From NCBI GenBank assembly GCA_963775505.1, contig CAVZIL010000004.1, forward strand, positions 62,001 through 126,000: a stretch of DNA of 64,000 nucleotides, in the 5' to 3' direction. The notes under the pieces were generated by a model that saw only the letters and a program-made list of their open reading frames with translations, was not told where the DNA came from and ran no database searches. The translations under genes were made by a program, and so were the position numbers. The DNA comes from JAIBJN01 sp963775505 (lineage in GTDB: Bacteria > Actinomycetota > Thermoleophilia > Gaiellales > Gaiellaceae). Of this stretch, positions 1-8,152 are shown one piece after another; within the stretch, counting starts at the first letter, position 1; every line of letters starts with the position of its first letter.

Positions 1-681
1 GTCGACCGTCGCCGGGCGGCCGACGTGGTCGCCGCCGCTCTCCGGCGCTCGGACGACGTCTGGTTGGCACCGGGAGAGGTGAGGGAGGTGCTCCAGGCGT
101 ACGGCGTCCGCCTGGCCGGCGAGCGCTCCGCGCAAGGTCCCGACGAGGCGGCAGCGGCCGCGCGCGAGCTCGGCTTTCCCGTCGCCGTCAAGACGGCCGA
201 GGCGGGGGCGCACAAGACGGAGCGTGGAGGCGTCGCCCTCGACCTGTCGACGGCGGAGGAGGCGCGCGAAGCCGCAGAGCGGATCGGGGGCCCGGTGATC
301 GTGCAGGAGATGGTCGCGGGCGGCGTCGAGCTTCTGGCCGGGGTCGTCCACGATCCTGTCTTCGGTCCTCTCGTCGCCTTCGGCCCCGGCGGGGTGCTGA
401 CCGAGCTCATCGGCGAAGCTCGCTTCTGCCCGGTGCCGCTCTCCGACGTGGACGCGCGCGAGCTCGTCCATACCGGGAAGGCCGGCAAGCTCGTCGACGG
501 GTTCCGGGGTCGAGCTCCCGCGGACATGGAGTCGCTCGTCGACCTCCTCGGTCGGCTCTCGCGCCTCGGCGAGGACCTGCCGGAGGTCGCCGAGCTCGAC
601 CTCAACCCCGTCCTCGGCCTCGAGTCGGGCTACGTCGTCGTCGACGCGCGCATCCGTGCTCGGGTGCCGCGGCAGTCGTGA
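1..681 (+). CDS. ADP-forming acyl-CoA synthetase, C-terminal ATP-grasp part (5' end outside window)
   Basis: The reading frame is open from base 1, so the gene begins before the window; 226 codons are visible. The visible part is the ATP-grasp (beta-subunit-like) region of acetate/acyl-CoA ligases (ADP-forming) of the AcdB/Pat type. It shows the lysine-containing stretch FPVAVKTAEAGAHKTERGGV, VIVQEMV, the GPGG loop, and the closing AELDLNPVL signature that carries metal ligands in this family. Such enzymes interconvert acyl-CoA and ADP with free acid and ATP. A CoA-binding half, sometimes with a GNAT domain, should lie upstream. The frame ends 100 bp before the stress-protein gene, so co-transcription is plausible. 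Confidence 0.85.
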   Translation, partial: VDRRRAADVVAAALRRSDDVWLAPGEVREVLQAYGVRLAGERSAQGPDEAAAAARELGFPVAVKTAEAGAHKTERGGVALDLSTAEEAREAAERIGGPVIVQEMVAGGVELLAGVVHDPVFGPLVAFGPGGVLTELIGEARFCPVPLSDVDARELVHTGKAGKLVDGFRGRAPADMESLVDLLGRLSRLGEDLPEVAELDLNPVLGLESGYVVVDARIRARVPRQS

Positions 682-709
682 GCCCGAAGACGTGGTGACC
701 GGCCGGAAG

Positions 710-750
710 CCTGCGGCTTTCCCGTACCGGCGCTCCGCGCTCGCGCGGAT
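710..750 (+). promoter_or_regulatory. Leader repeat, copy 1 (upstream of stress protein/ATPase)
   Basis: This 41-bp stretch aligns with 4530-4569, upstream of the flavoprotein gene, at about 32 of 41 positions. Shared blocks are CCTGCGGCTTT, GCTCCGCG and GCGCGGAT, in the same order and strand. The second half can fold (CCGCG, four bases, CGCGG). Both copies lie 25-40 bp before a start codon. This suggests a shared operator or 5'UTR element; function unknown. Confidence 0.4.
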
Positions 751-789
751 TGCAGCCGCCGCGACCGCCGCGAGGATGGAGTGAGTCCG

Positions 790-1615
790 ATGAGCCTGCC
801 GCCCTCACCTCCGCCCGAGCCCCTCGTCGACGTCGAGCTCGGGCGCGACATCCTCCGCAGGATCCTCTGCGGCGTCGACTCGAGACCGGAGGGCGTGGAG
901 GCGCTCCGACAGGCGAACCGGTTGCGGGAGCCCGGCGGGAGCGTCGACGTCGTCACGGCGCTCGAGCTTGCCTCGGCCGCCGAGGCCGGCTGGGGCGCGT
1001 CGGTCGCGGCCAACCAGCTCGAGCTGGAGGCTCAGGCCGCCGCGGACGCGGGACGGGTGGCCGTGCCCGACGCCCGCTGCCGCGTCGTTCAAGGACGCGC
1101 CGACCAGGTGCTGCTCGCCGAGGCCGAGAGCATCGGCGCGACTCTGCTCGCCGTGGGAACGCACGAGATCTCCCGGCCGGTCGGCATCGCCATCGGGAGC
1201 GTGGCGACGATGGCCCTGCACTCGGCGCCGTGCTCGGTGCTGATCGCCCGCCGGCGTCCGGCCGGCGAGCAGCTTCCGCGGAGGATCGTCGTCGGCGTCG
1301 ACGGGTCCGACGAATCCGTCACTGGCGGCAGCTGTGGCCTTCCGGCTCGGAGCGCGGTTCGAAGTCGAGGTCCTGCCGGTCGCCGCACGCGGGGGAAAGA
1401 GCTTCGACCTTGCCCGAGTGAACACGATCGCCACGGGCGTGTGGGTCGAGGAGGGCGCGCCGGTCGACGCGCTGGTTCGCGGCTCCGGGGAGGAGGATCT
1501 TCTCGTCGTCGGCAGCCGCGGCCTCCACGGCGCCCGTGCCCTCGGCAGCGTGAGCGAGCGCGTGGCCCACAAGGCGCCGTGCTCGGTGCTGGTCGTCAGG
1601 CCCCGGCCCTCGTGA
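790..1615 (+). CDS. Tandem-domain universal stress protein, frameshifted
   Basis: Two UspA domains are visible. The first (about residues 18-155) begins RILCGVDSRPEG and ends with a nucleotide-loop-like IGSVATMALHSAPCSVLIAR. The second begins RIVVGVDGSDES, then the frame breaks near base 1320. The remainder continues in another frame as AFRLGARFEVEVLPVAARGG, ending GSVSERVAHKAPCSVLVVR. Restoring one base joins the halves, so this is an assembly indel or a recent mutation. ATG 790 is preferred over GTG 781 because a GGAG lies just before it. The stop overlaps the ATPase start as GTGA, indicating translational coupling. The uninterrupted frame that appears to fuse the first Usp domain to the ATPase is an artefact of the shift. 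Confidence 0.75.
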
Positions 1616-3444
1616 GCAATCGCCTCCTCGCCATCGGCGTTCTCGCGGCGATCGGCGTCGGCGGCCTTCTCCACCTCGCTTCGGAGCCCGAAGCCGGGGA
1701 TGCGGTCTGGGGCCTGGCGACGGCGGTCGTCCTCGTCCCGCTCGCCTGGTCGGTCGGGAGGAGCCTGCTTCACAGGGACATCGGGGTCGACGCGATCGCG
1801 CTGGTCGCCATGGCGGCCTCGCTCGCCCTCGGCGAGTACCTCGCCGGAGCGGTCGTGGGCCTCATGCTCGCCGGCGGGAACGCGCTCGAGGACTACGCCG
1901 CCGGTCACGCCCGCCGAGAGCTGCGCTCGCTCGTCGCCCGGGCGCCGGTGAGCGCACAGCGGCGTATCGGCGATCTCGTCGAGGAGGTGCCCGTCGAGGA
2001 GCTCGCCGTCGGCGACACGGTCGTGGTCAGGGCGGGCGAGGTCGTCCCCGTCGACGGGATCGTGACGAGCGCCGAGGCCGTCCTCGACGAGTCGGCGCTC
2101 ACCGGCGAGCCGCTGCCCGTCTCCTGCAAGCGCGGGGCCACGGTGCGCAGCGGCTCCGCGAACGCGGGCGAGGCCTTCGAGCTGAGGACGACGAGGCCGG
2201 CGGCGGAGAGCGCGTACGCGGCGATCGTGCGGCTCGTGCGGCAGGCCGAGAGCCAGAAGGCGCCGTTCGTCCGCATGGCCGACCGCTACGCGGCCGTCTT
2301 CCTGCCGGTGACGCTCGCCGCCGCCGGGCTCGCCTGGGCCCTGAGCGGCGACCCGGTCCGCGCTTTGGCCGTGCTCGTCGTCGCCACGCCGTGCCCGCTG
2401 ATCCTCGCCGCCCCGGTCGCCATCCTCTCCGGAGTCTCGCGAGCCGCCCGCGCGGGCGTCATCGTCAAGGGCGGGACCGCGATCGAGCAGCTCGGCGAGG
2501 CCCGGACGGTCGTCCTCGACAAGACAGGGACGCTCACCGTCGGGCTGCCCGAGATCGAGCGGCTCGTCGCCTTCGACGGCCTCGACCCCGAGGAGGCGCT
2601 GAGGCTCGCGGCCTCGCTCGACCAGCTTTCGGCTCACTCGCTCGCCGAGGCGCTGGTGCACGCGGCTCAGAGCCGGGGGCTCGCGCTCAGCTTCCCGGAG
2701 AACGTCGAGGAGGGGCCGGGCCAGGGCGCCGAGGGGGTCGTCGACGGGCGGCGAGTCGCCGTCGGCAGCGCGGCCTGGCTCCGCCTCCGCGGCTACGACC
2801 TCCCGGACGCCGCGGTCGCCGGTCTCGACGCCGCAAACGGGGCCGGGAGGGCGAAGGTGCTAGTCGGCGTCGAGGGCCGCCTCGCGGCCGCGGTCGTGCT
2901 GGCGGACCACCTGCGTCCCGACGCGCACGGCCTTGTGGACGGCCTGCGCGAAGCGGGGATCCGCCACGTCGCCATGGCCACCGGCGACCGCGCGGCCGTC
3001 GCCGAGGAGATCGGGCGGGAGATCGGCGTCGACCGCGTCTACGCGGAGCAGACGCCCGAGGAGAAGCTCGAGCTGGTGCGGTCGCTTCAGGCCGACGGCG
3101 CGCTCCGGCCGGTCGTGATGGTCGGCGACGGGGTCAACGACGCGCCGGCGCTGGCGCTCGCGGACGTGGGGATCGCCATGGGAACGGCCGGCGCCACCGT
3201 CGCCTCGGAGACCGCCGACGCCGTCATCCTCGTGGACCGGATCGAGCGGGTCGCCGACGCGGTCGGCATCGGACGCCGCTCGCTCGCCATCGCCCGCCAG
3301 AGCGTCCTCGCCGGCATCGGGCTCAGCCTCGTGGCGATGGCGTTCGCCGCCTTCGGATTCATCCCGCCCGTGTTCGGAGCGCTGCTCCAGGAGGTGATCG
3401 ACGTCGCCGTCATCCTCAACGCGCTCCGAGCCCTGCGGGGATAA
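1612..3444 (+). CDS. P1B-type heavy-metal-translocating ATPase
   Basis: This 610-residue membrane pump has the P-type signatures TGEP (about 164-167), DKTGT with phosphorylated Asp near 303, and GDGVNDAPAL. The transmembrane metal motif is TPC (ATPCPL, near 259-261). There is no N-terminal heavy-metal-binding domain. The P1B 'HP' dipeptide is replaced: the matching site reads SAHSLA. TPC is typical of a minority P1B class rather than the CPC copper/zinc pumps, so the transported metal cannot be named. The GTG start overlaps the stress-protein stop. Linkage of a Usp gene with a P-type ATPase recalls the DosR-controlled ctpF locus of mycobacteria. The stop codon lies at the edge of a palindrome. 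Confidence 0.88.
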   Translation: MSNRLLAIGVLAAIGVGGLLHLASEPEAGDAVWGLATAVVLVPLAWSVGRSLLHRDIGVDAIALVAMAASLALGEYLAGAVVGLMLAGGNALEDYAAGHARRELRSLVARAPVSAQRRIGDLVEEVPVEELAVGDTVVVRAGEVVPVDGIVTSAEAVLDESALTGEPLPVSCKRGATVRSGSANAGEAFELRTTRPAAESAYAAIVRLVRQAESQKAPFVRMADRYAAVFLPVTLAAAGLAWALSGDPVRALAVLVVATPCPLILAAPVAILSGVSRAARAGVIVKGGTAIEQLGEARTVVLDKTGTLTVGLPEIERLVAFDGLDPEEALRLAASLDQLSAHSLAEALVHAAQSRGLALSFPENVEEGPGQGAEGVVDGRRVAVGSAAWLRLRGYDLPDAAVAGLDAANGAGRAKVLVGVEGRLAAAVVLADHLRPDAHGLVDGLREAGIRHVAMATGDRAAVAEEIGREIGVDRVYAEQTPEEKLELVRSLQADGALRPVVMVGDGVNDAPALALADVGIAMGTAGATVASETADAVILVDRIERVADAVGIGRRSLAIARQSVLAGIGLSLVAMAFAAFGFIPPVFGALLQEVIDVAVILNALRALRG

Positions 3445-3472
3445 GAGCTCGTTTCATTCTGAAACGAGCTCT
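3444..3472. repeat. Perfect 13-bp palindrome, related to the 44.7 kb element
   Basis: Arms 3444-3456 and 3460-3472 are perfectly complementary around a 3-bp centre. Read on the minus strand, the sequence CTCGTTTCAGAATGA is identical to the left terminus of the inverted-repeat element at 44672. The first base of the arm is the last base of the ATPase stop codon, so it could serve as a terminator, although no T-run follows. The alternative is a collapsed remnant of that element. Confidence 0.6.
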
Positions 3473-3544
3473 AAGTAGTTGGCCGCATCGGAGATCGGCG
3501 CGTTCTCCGATTCACGCGGTAGCTCGCGCGGAGACGATTGCCCA

Positions 3545-3874
3545 ATGGAACGGCTTGCGATCATCGCGAAGCTGAGGCCCGGCGCGGAGGTTCGCGCGGC
3601 CGAGCTCGTCGAGCAGGGACCGCCGTTCAGCCCGCGGAGGATCGGCTTCACGCACCACTCGGTCTTCCTGAGCGGGGACCACGTCGTCTTCGTGTTCGAG
3701 GGCGGCAAGCTGAACGACCTCCTGCGAGACGTGCTGAGGAACCCGTCGAGCGCCGCGGCCATGCGCCAGTGGGAGTCGGTCCTCGAGGGCATGCCGCGCG
3801 TCGCGCGGGAGGTCTACAGCTGGGAGCGGGGCCAGTCGTGGCCCGCGGCCTGGGACGAGACGATCACGTCCTAG
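3545..3874 (+). CDS. Small uncharacterised protein (paralogue A)
   Basis: This 109-residue protein starts MERLAIIAKLRPGAEVRAAE. No family is recognised with confidence. The layout (a beta strand, a helix with AAELVEQGPPF, then VVFVFEGG and an Ala-rich helix containing W) suggests an alpha/beta ferredoxin-like fold of the dimeric ABM type. It resembles the next, oppositely oriented gene along its full length: RLxLxxxLxxGxxxxAxxLxxxGPPF, then HxVFL, then VVFVFE, then a W in the helix, then a VYSW-type ending. ATG 3545 is chosen because homology to the paralogue begins there; an in-frame start at 3479 adds an unconserved leader. The 3' end overlaps the paralogue by 11 bp. Confidence 0.7.
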   Translation: MERLAIIAKLRPGAEVRAAELVEQGPPFSPRRIGFTHHSVFLSGDHVVFVFEGGKLNDLLRDVLRNPSSAAAMRQWESVLEGMPRVAREVYSWERGQSWPAAWDETITS

Positions 3875-4154
3875 TCCAGGAGAAGACCGTCTCGGCCTTG
3901 CGCGGCCGGCCCGCCATGCACTCGCGCCACGCCGCGGCCGCCTCGCGCAGCGTGGGGTCTCCCGCCCGGAGCCGGAGCGGAGGCGCGTCCCCTTCCGTCT
4001 CGAAGACGAAGACCGCCTCGCGCTCGGTGAGGAAGACCTCGTGGCGCTCGAGCTCGCTGGCGCCGAGCTCGAAGGGAGGCCCCTCCTCGAGGAGCCGGCG
4101 CGCCTGAGCGGCTGAGCCCTCTTTCAGCGGCACCACCAGGACAAGGCGACTCAA
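3864..4154 (-). CDS. Small uncharacterised protein (paralogue B)
   Basis: This 96-residue protein starts from TTG (LSRLVLVVPLKEG) with GGGAG about 8 bp upstream. The TTG overlaps the stop of the preceding gene as TTGA, so the two minus-strand genes are probably coupled. It is a paralogue of the convergent plus-strand gene: LLEEGPPFELG matches LVEQGPPFSPR, HEVFLTEREAVFVFE matches HSVFLSGDHVVFVFE, and AAAAWRECMAGRPRKAETVFSW matches the Ala-rich W-containing C-terminus. The longer ATG frame starting at 4547 is rejected because its N-terminal part overlaps the real upstream gene in another frame. Function unknown. Confidence 0.65.
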   Translation of the reverse strand: MSRLVLVVPLKEGSAAQARRLLEEGPPFELGASELERHEVFLTEREAVFVFETEGDAPPLRLRAGDPTLREAAAAWRECMAGRPRKAETVFSWTRT

Positions 4155-4474
4155 GAAAGCTCCCTCGCGAGACGCTCGGCCAGCTCGTGGGCCGAGCCCG
4201 GGCCGTCGAGCGCCGCGATCGCCACCGGCTCGCGCTCGCGGCGCCTGACGAGGGTGGTCGGGCGGCCGTGGAGGCGCTCGGCCGACGGGGCCTTCTCGAC
4301 GGACGCCAGGTCCGCATAGCGAATGCCCTCGGTCGTGCGGCGACCGTCGGGGGTCCCGGTCTCCAGCCGGAGGCCGGTCGTTCCGAGAACGAGCTTCCCC
4401 GGCCGCACGGGCCCGGCGCCCGTGCGCCAGATGACGGCGTAGGCCCGGGGCCGCTGGTCGCTTCCCGAGGTCAT
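4151..4474 (-). CDS. Small hypothetical protein, PH/GRAM-like
   Basis: This 107-residue protein starts MTSGSDQRPRAYAVIWRTG. The alternating short strands (GKLVLGTTGLRLETG, then GIRYADLASVEKA, then PTTLVRRRER) followed by a terminal helix (GSAHELAERLARELS) resemble bacterial PH-like domains, but this is a structural guess from pattern only. ATG 4474 is preferred because the upstream extension overlaps the start of the divergent flavoprotein gene. It is the first gene of a two-gene minus-strand unit with paralogue B. It is divergent from the flavoprotein gene, so the leader repeat at 4530-4569 sits in a shared control region. Confidence 0.6.
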   Translation of the reverse strand: MTSGSDQRPRAYAVIWRTGAGPVRPGKLVLGTTGLRLETGTPDGRRTTEGIRYADLASVEKAPSAERLHGRPTTLVRRREREPVAIAALDGPGSAHELAERLARELS

Positions 4475-4529
4475 TGACCCAGGGTGGTCTCGGTCCGGCG
4501 GCATCGCATCGGTACGGCTCCCGATTGGG

Positions 4530-4569
4530 CCTGCGGCTTTTCCGCATGCGGCTCCGCGAGGGCGCGGAT
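4530..4569 (+). promoter_or_regulatory. Leader repeat, copy 2 (upstream of flavoprotein)
   Basis: Second copy of the 710-750 element, ending 25 bp before ATG 4595. It carries TGCGG-CTTTT-CCGCA and CCGCG-AGGG-CGCGG as two small hairpins. After the element, both copies continue to a similar GCCGCGAG-N-ATGG context. Interpreted as a duplicated operator or leader. Confidence 0.4.
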
Positions 4570-4594
4570 GACCGTACCGGCCGGCGCCGCGAGC

Positions 4595-5779
4595 ATGGGG
4601 AAGGTGGCTCGCGGATCCGACAGGCTGCACGTTCTCATCGCCGGCGGCGGCGTCGCGGCGCTCGAGGCGATGGTCGCGCTTCGGAAGCTCGCCGGCGAGC
4701 TGGTCGATGTCGAGCTCGTCTCGCCGGACACCGACTTCTTCTATCGCCCCTTGTCCGTGGCCGAGCCCTTCGGGCTCGGGGACGTCCTGCGCTTCGACCT
4801 GCCGTCACTCGCACGCGGCTGCGGGGCGCGGCACAGCCTCGGCAGCCTCGTCGCAGTGCGCGCGGAGGACAAGCGCATCTGGACGAGCCGCAACGCCTCC
4901 TTCCCGTACGACGCGCTCCTGATCGCGATCGGTGCCAGGCCCCGGGAGGCTCTTCCCGGAGCGCTCACGTTTCGGGGCGAAGAGGACGTCCGACTCGTTA
5001 CCGGGCTCCTCAGCGATCTCGACCGCGGCCTCGTCAAGCGCGTCGTGTTCGCTCTTCCCGGTGGGGTCACGTGGCCGTTGCCGCTCTACGAGCTCGCGCT
5101 TCTCACGGCCGACCACCTCGCTCGGGAGGGAAACACGGAAGCCAAGCTGACCGTCGCGACGCCGGAGAGCGCTCCGCTCGGCCTGCTCGGGAGCGAGGCG
5201 AGCGAGGCGGTGGCGGCTCTCCTCGAGGAGCGCGGCATCGACCTGGTGACGGACGTCTATCCCCACTCCCTCGTCCTCGGCAGCCTCGTCGCCGTGCCCG
5301 ATCCTCCGATCCCGGCGGACGTGGTCGTCTCGCTGCCCAGGTTGCGCGGCGTCCCCCTCGCCGGCGTGCCACAGGACGAGGAGCACTTCGTCCGCGTGGA
5401 CGAGCTCGGCCGGGTCCCGGGCCTGGAGGACGTCTACGCGGCCGGTGACATCACCACGTTTCCGATCAAGCAGGGGGGCCTGGCCGCGCAGCAGGCCGAC
5501 GTCGCCGCGCACGTGATCGCGGCAGCGGCCGGCGCCGACGTCGAGCCTGAGCCGTTCGCGCCCGTCCTGCGCGGACTGGTGCTGAGCAGCTCGCCCATCT
5601 TCCTGCGCACCGAGCTCAGGGGCGGCCGTGGCGACGTCTCGAGCGCCGACGCCGAGGCGCTCTGGTGGCCGGCCTCGAAGATCGCCGCGCGCTACCTCAG
5701 CCCGTACCTCGCCGAGCGGGCCGGCCTGGCCTACGAGTCCGGTCGAGCCGGCGGCGGCGGCGCCTCACTCCTCCAGTAG
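4595..5779 (+). CDS. FAD/NAD(P)-dependent oxidoreductase (NDH-2/SQR-like)
   Basis: This 394-residue flavoprotein has an N-terminal Rossmann dinucleotide fold (HVLIAGGGVAALEAMVALR) and a DTDFFYRPLSVAEPF stretch typical of the pyridine-nucleotide disulfide oxidoreductase/SQR group. It also has the second FAD motif VYAAGDITTFPIKQGGLAAQQADVAA. The redox-active CxxC of disulfide reductases is not seen, so a type-II NADH dehydrogenase or sulfide:quinone-like role at the membrane surface is more likely; the substrate is not determinable. ATG 4595 is chosen since homology starts there and the leader repeat sits upstream. Its 3' end overlaps the convergent response-regulator gene by 15 bp. Confidence 0.8.
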   Translation: MGKVARGSDRLHVLIAGGGVAALEAMVALRKLAGELVDVELVSPDTDFFYRPLSVAEPFGLGDVLRFDLPSLARGCGARHSLGSLVAVRAEDKRIWTSRNASFPYDALLIAIGARPREALPGALTFRGEEDVRLVTGLLSDLDRGLVKRVVFALPGGVTWPLPLYELALLTADHLAREGNTEAKLTVATPESAPLGLLGSEASEAVAALLEERGIDLVTDVYPHSLVLGSLVAVPDPPIPADVVVSLPRLRGVPLAGVPQDEEHFVRVDELGRVPGLEDVYAAGDITTFPIKQGGLAAQQADVAAHVIAAAAGADVEPEPFAPVLRGLVLSSSPIFLRTELRGGRGDVSSADAEALWWPASKIAARYLSPYLAERAGLAYESGRAGGGGASLLQ

Positions 5780-6400
5780 GCCCTGGGCCAGCGCGTAGCG
5801 CACGAGCTCCGCCCGTGTGGTCAAGCGCAGCTTCTGCATGATGTGCGCCCGGTGCGTCTCGGCCGTCCGGACCGAGATGAAGAGCATCTTGGCGATCTCC
5901 TGGTTCGTGTGGCCGAGCGCCAGGAGGCGCAGGACCTCCCGCTCCCGGTCCGAGAGCGGATCGGCGTCGGCACGGGCCGCAGCCTCCGCGTCGGCCGCCG
6001 CAATCCGGGCACCGAGCGCCGGATGGACGTACCGCTCGCCCGTCGCGACCTGCCTCAGCGCGGTCACCAGCTCGGTGTCGGCGGCCTCCTTGAGGACGTA
6101 GCCGGAGGCGCCTGCCGCGAACGCCTCGCGGACGTAGCTCGGGTCGTCCTCCATCGAGAGCACGAGCACCTTTGCGTCGGGAGCCTCGTTGAGCACGTCG
6201 GGGGTGGCCTCGATGCCGCTTCGGTCGGGCAGGACGACGTCCATGAGGATGACGTCCGGCTTGTGCTTGCGGGCCTCGAAGACCGCGTCGCGCGCGCTGC
6301 CCGCCTCGGCGATCGTCTCGAGGCCGTCCTCCGCGTCGAGGAGCAGGCGTAATCCCGTGCGAACGACGGCGTGGTCGTCGACGATCAGGATGCGGGTCAT
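5765..6400 (-). CDS. NarL/DevR-type response regulator
   Basis: This 211-residue regulator has a receiver domain with acidic pair D8/D9, phospho-acceptor D54 (ILMDVVLPD) and K104 (SGYVLK). A LuxR/NarL helix-turn-helix follows (about 145-205): LSDREREVLRLLALGHTNQEIAKMLFISVRTAETHRAHIMQKL (as separate blocks). Its ATG overlaps the stop of the kinase gene (ATGA) once the kinase frame is corrected, so it is the cognate regulator. By family it binds palindromic sites near promoters of stress or redox genes. The two stress-protein genes and the metal ATPase nearby are natural candidate targets. Confidence 0.92.
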   Translation of the reverse strand: MTRILIVDDHAVVRTGLRLLLDAEDGLETIAEAGSARDAVFEARKHKPDVILMDVVLPDRSGIEATPDVLNEAPDAKVLVLSMEDDPSYVREAFAAGASGYVLKEAADTELVTALRQVATGERYVHPALGARIAAADAEAAARADADPLSDREREVLRLLALGHTNQEIAKMLFISVRTAETHRAHIMQKLRLTTRAELVRYALAQGLLEE

Positions 6401-8044
6401 TCTTGCGGCACCTCGACGACGATGGTCGTGCCCGTACCCGTTCCCGCGCTCGACTCCACCGCGACCGTGCCGCCGACGAGGGCGACCCGCTCGCGCATGC
6501 CGAGAAGGCCGATGCCCGGTGGTCTCGTCGCTCTCGGTGAACCCTCGTCCGTCGTCCTCGATCACGACCGCGACCCTACCCTGCCTCGCGTGCAGGAGCA
6601 CGCTCACGTTCTCGGCATGCGCGTGCTTCACGACGTTCGTGAGCGCCTCCTGGACGACCCGGTAGAGCACGGTCTCGATCTCGCTCGGGAGCCGGGTCTC
6701 GGGCAGGCGCGACTCGAGGTGTGCGGCGATGCCCGTGTGCTCGGCGAAGGCGCTCGTGAGCCGTTCGAGCGCCGGCACGAGGCCGAAGTCGTCGAGCGCC
6801 TTCGGGCGCAGCTCGACGGCGAGCCGCCGCACGTCCTGGAGCGTCGCGACGACGAGCTCCCGCAAGTCGGCCAGCGCCGCCGGGAAGCGATCCGTTCCCT
6901 GCGTGTCCTCGATCGCCTTGAGGCCGAGAAGGATGGACGTGAGCGCCTGGCCGGTCTCGTCGTGGAGCTCGCGCGAGAGCCGGCGCCGCTCCTGTTCCTG
7001 GCCCCCGACGATGCGCTGCACCGTCGTGCGGGCGACCCGCCTGGAGAGGTCTACCGCGACTGCCGCCCGGGCCGCGAACCTCTGCGTCAGGCGCAGGTCG
7101 GCGTCGGTGAAGCGCGGATCGGCCCGGCGCCGATCGAGCGCCATGAGGACGCCGATCGTCTCGTCGCGCACGACCAGCGGCGCCCAGAGCCCTGCCCGGC
7201 CGCCAAGCCGGCGCATCAGCTCGGGGTCGGCATCCGGGTCGTCGAGCACCGAATCGATGCGTGCCGGGGTGCCCTCCACGAAGACCCGCCCGCTCTTCGA
7301 GCGGTCGACGGCGAGCCGCTCGCCGACCAGGTCGTCGGCGTCCTCGCCGTGGGCGGCCGCGATCTCGAGCCACCCGTCGCCCGTCCCCACCAGGACGGCG
7401 ACGAAGCGGGCGTCCAGGAGCCCGCTCATGTGGTCGACGACCAGCTGGAGCAGCCTGGCCGGCTCGATCTCGCTCAGCATCGCGTTCGTGATCTCGTCGA
7501 GCGACTCGAGCTGGCGGGCCCATTCACGGCTCGACTCGTACAGGCGCGCGTTCTCGATCGCCACGGCCGCCTGGGACGCCAGGAGCATCACCACCTCCTC
7601 GTCCTCGTCCGTGAAGTCCTCGCCGCCCGCCTTCTCCGTCAGGTAGAGGTTCCCGTAGGCGATCCCGCGGAGGAGGACCGGGACTCCGAGGAACGTCTGC
7701 ATGGGCGGGTGGTTCGGCGGGAAGCCCACCGAGCGGTCGTCCTCGGCGATGTCGTGCAGGCGGAGCGGGCGCGCGTCGCGGATGAGCACTCCCAGGATCC
7801 CGCGCCCCCGCGGTAGGTCCCCGATCGCCGCGTGGGTCTCGGGGTCGATGCCGTGGGTGATGAAGCGCTCGAGCTCCTTGCCGCTCGCGTCGACGACGCC
7901 GAGTGCCGCATAGCGGGCGCCTGTGAGCTCGGCGGCAGCCTCGACGAGCCGCTGGAGCACCGCGTCCAGCGTGAGCTCGGAGCTGAGCGCGATTCCGGCC
8001 TCGACGAGGCCCTGGAACGCCGACTTGCCTTCCTGCGGGCGCAC
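6397..8044 (-). CDS. DosS/DevS-like GAF-GAF sensor histidine kinase, frameshifted near the end
   Basis: About 548 residues from a GTG start with an in-frame stop just upstream. GAF-A (about 25-168) contains GILGVLIRDARPLRLHDIAE followed by VGFPPNHPPMQTFLGVPV. In mycobacterial DosS the His of the equivalent YHPPM is the proximal haem ligand, and it is conserved here as H112. A second GAF domain (about 185-335) is followed by a HisKA_3 dimerisation box, RELHDETGQALTSIL with phospho-His 361, then HATPase_c with N470 and DDGRGF. A single extra base in the GGG run near 6516 breaks the frame. In the corrected frame the G2 region reads GIGLLGMRERVALVGG and ends VEVPQE, with its TGA overlapping the regulator's ATG. 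Confidence 0.85.
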
Positions 8045-8152
8045 GCCGCATTATCCGCAGAACTCCGCAACGAAAGGAGACGTAGATTCCCCGATGGCTG
8101 GTATGACAGCCCCGCGTACCGTCCGCTGAACGCAGGCGAAAGGAGAATCGAA

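Noticed and set aside
805..2661. A 618-codon open frame opposite the Usp/ATPase genes, and similar long antisense frames elsewhere
   Set aside because: Typical GC-rich shadow frames: Arg/Asp/Glu/Gly-rich, no domain signatures, fully antisense to recognised genes.
781..3444. A single 887-residue frame joining a Usp domain and the metal ATPase
   Set aside because: The middle part (about 100 codons) is Arg/Gly-rich out-of-frame sequence; the true Usp second domain lies in another frame and the ATPase has its own GTG.
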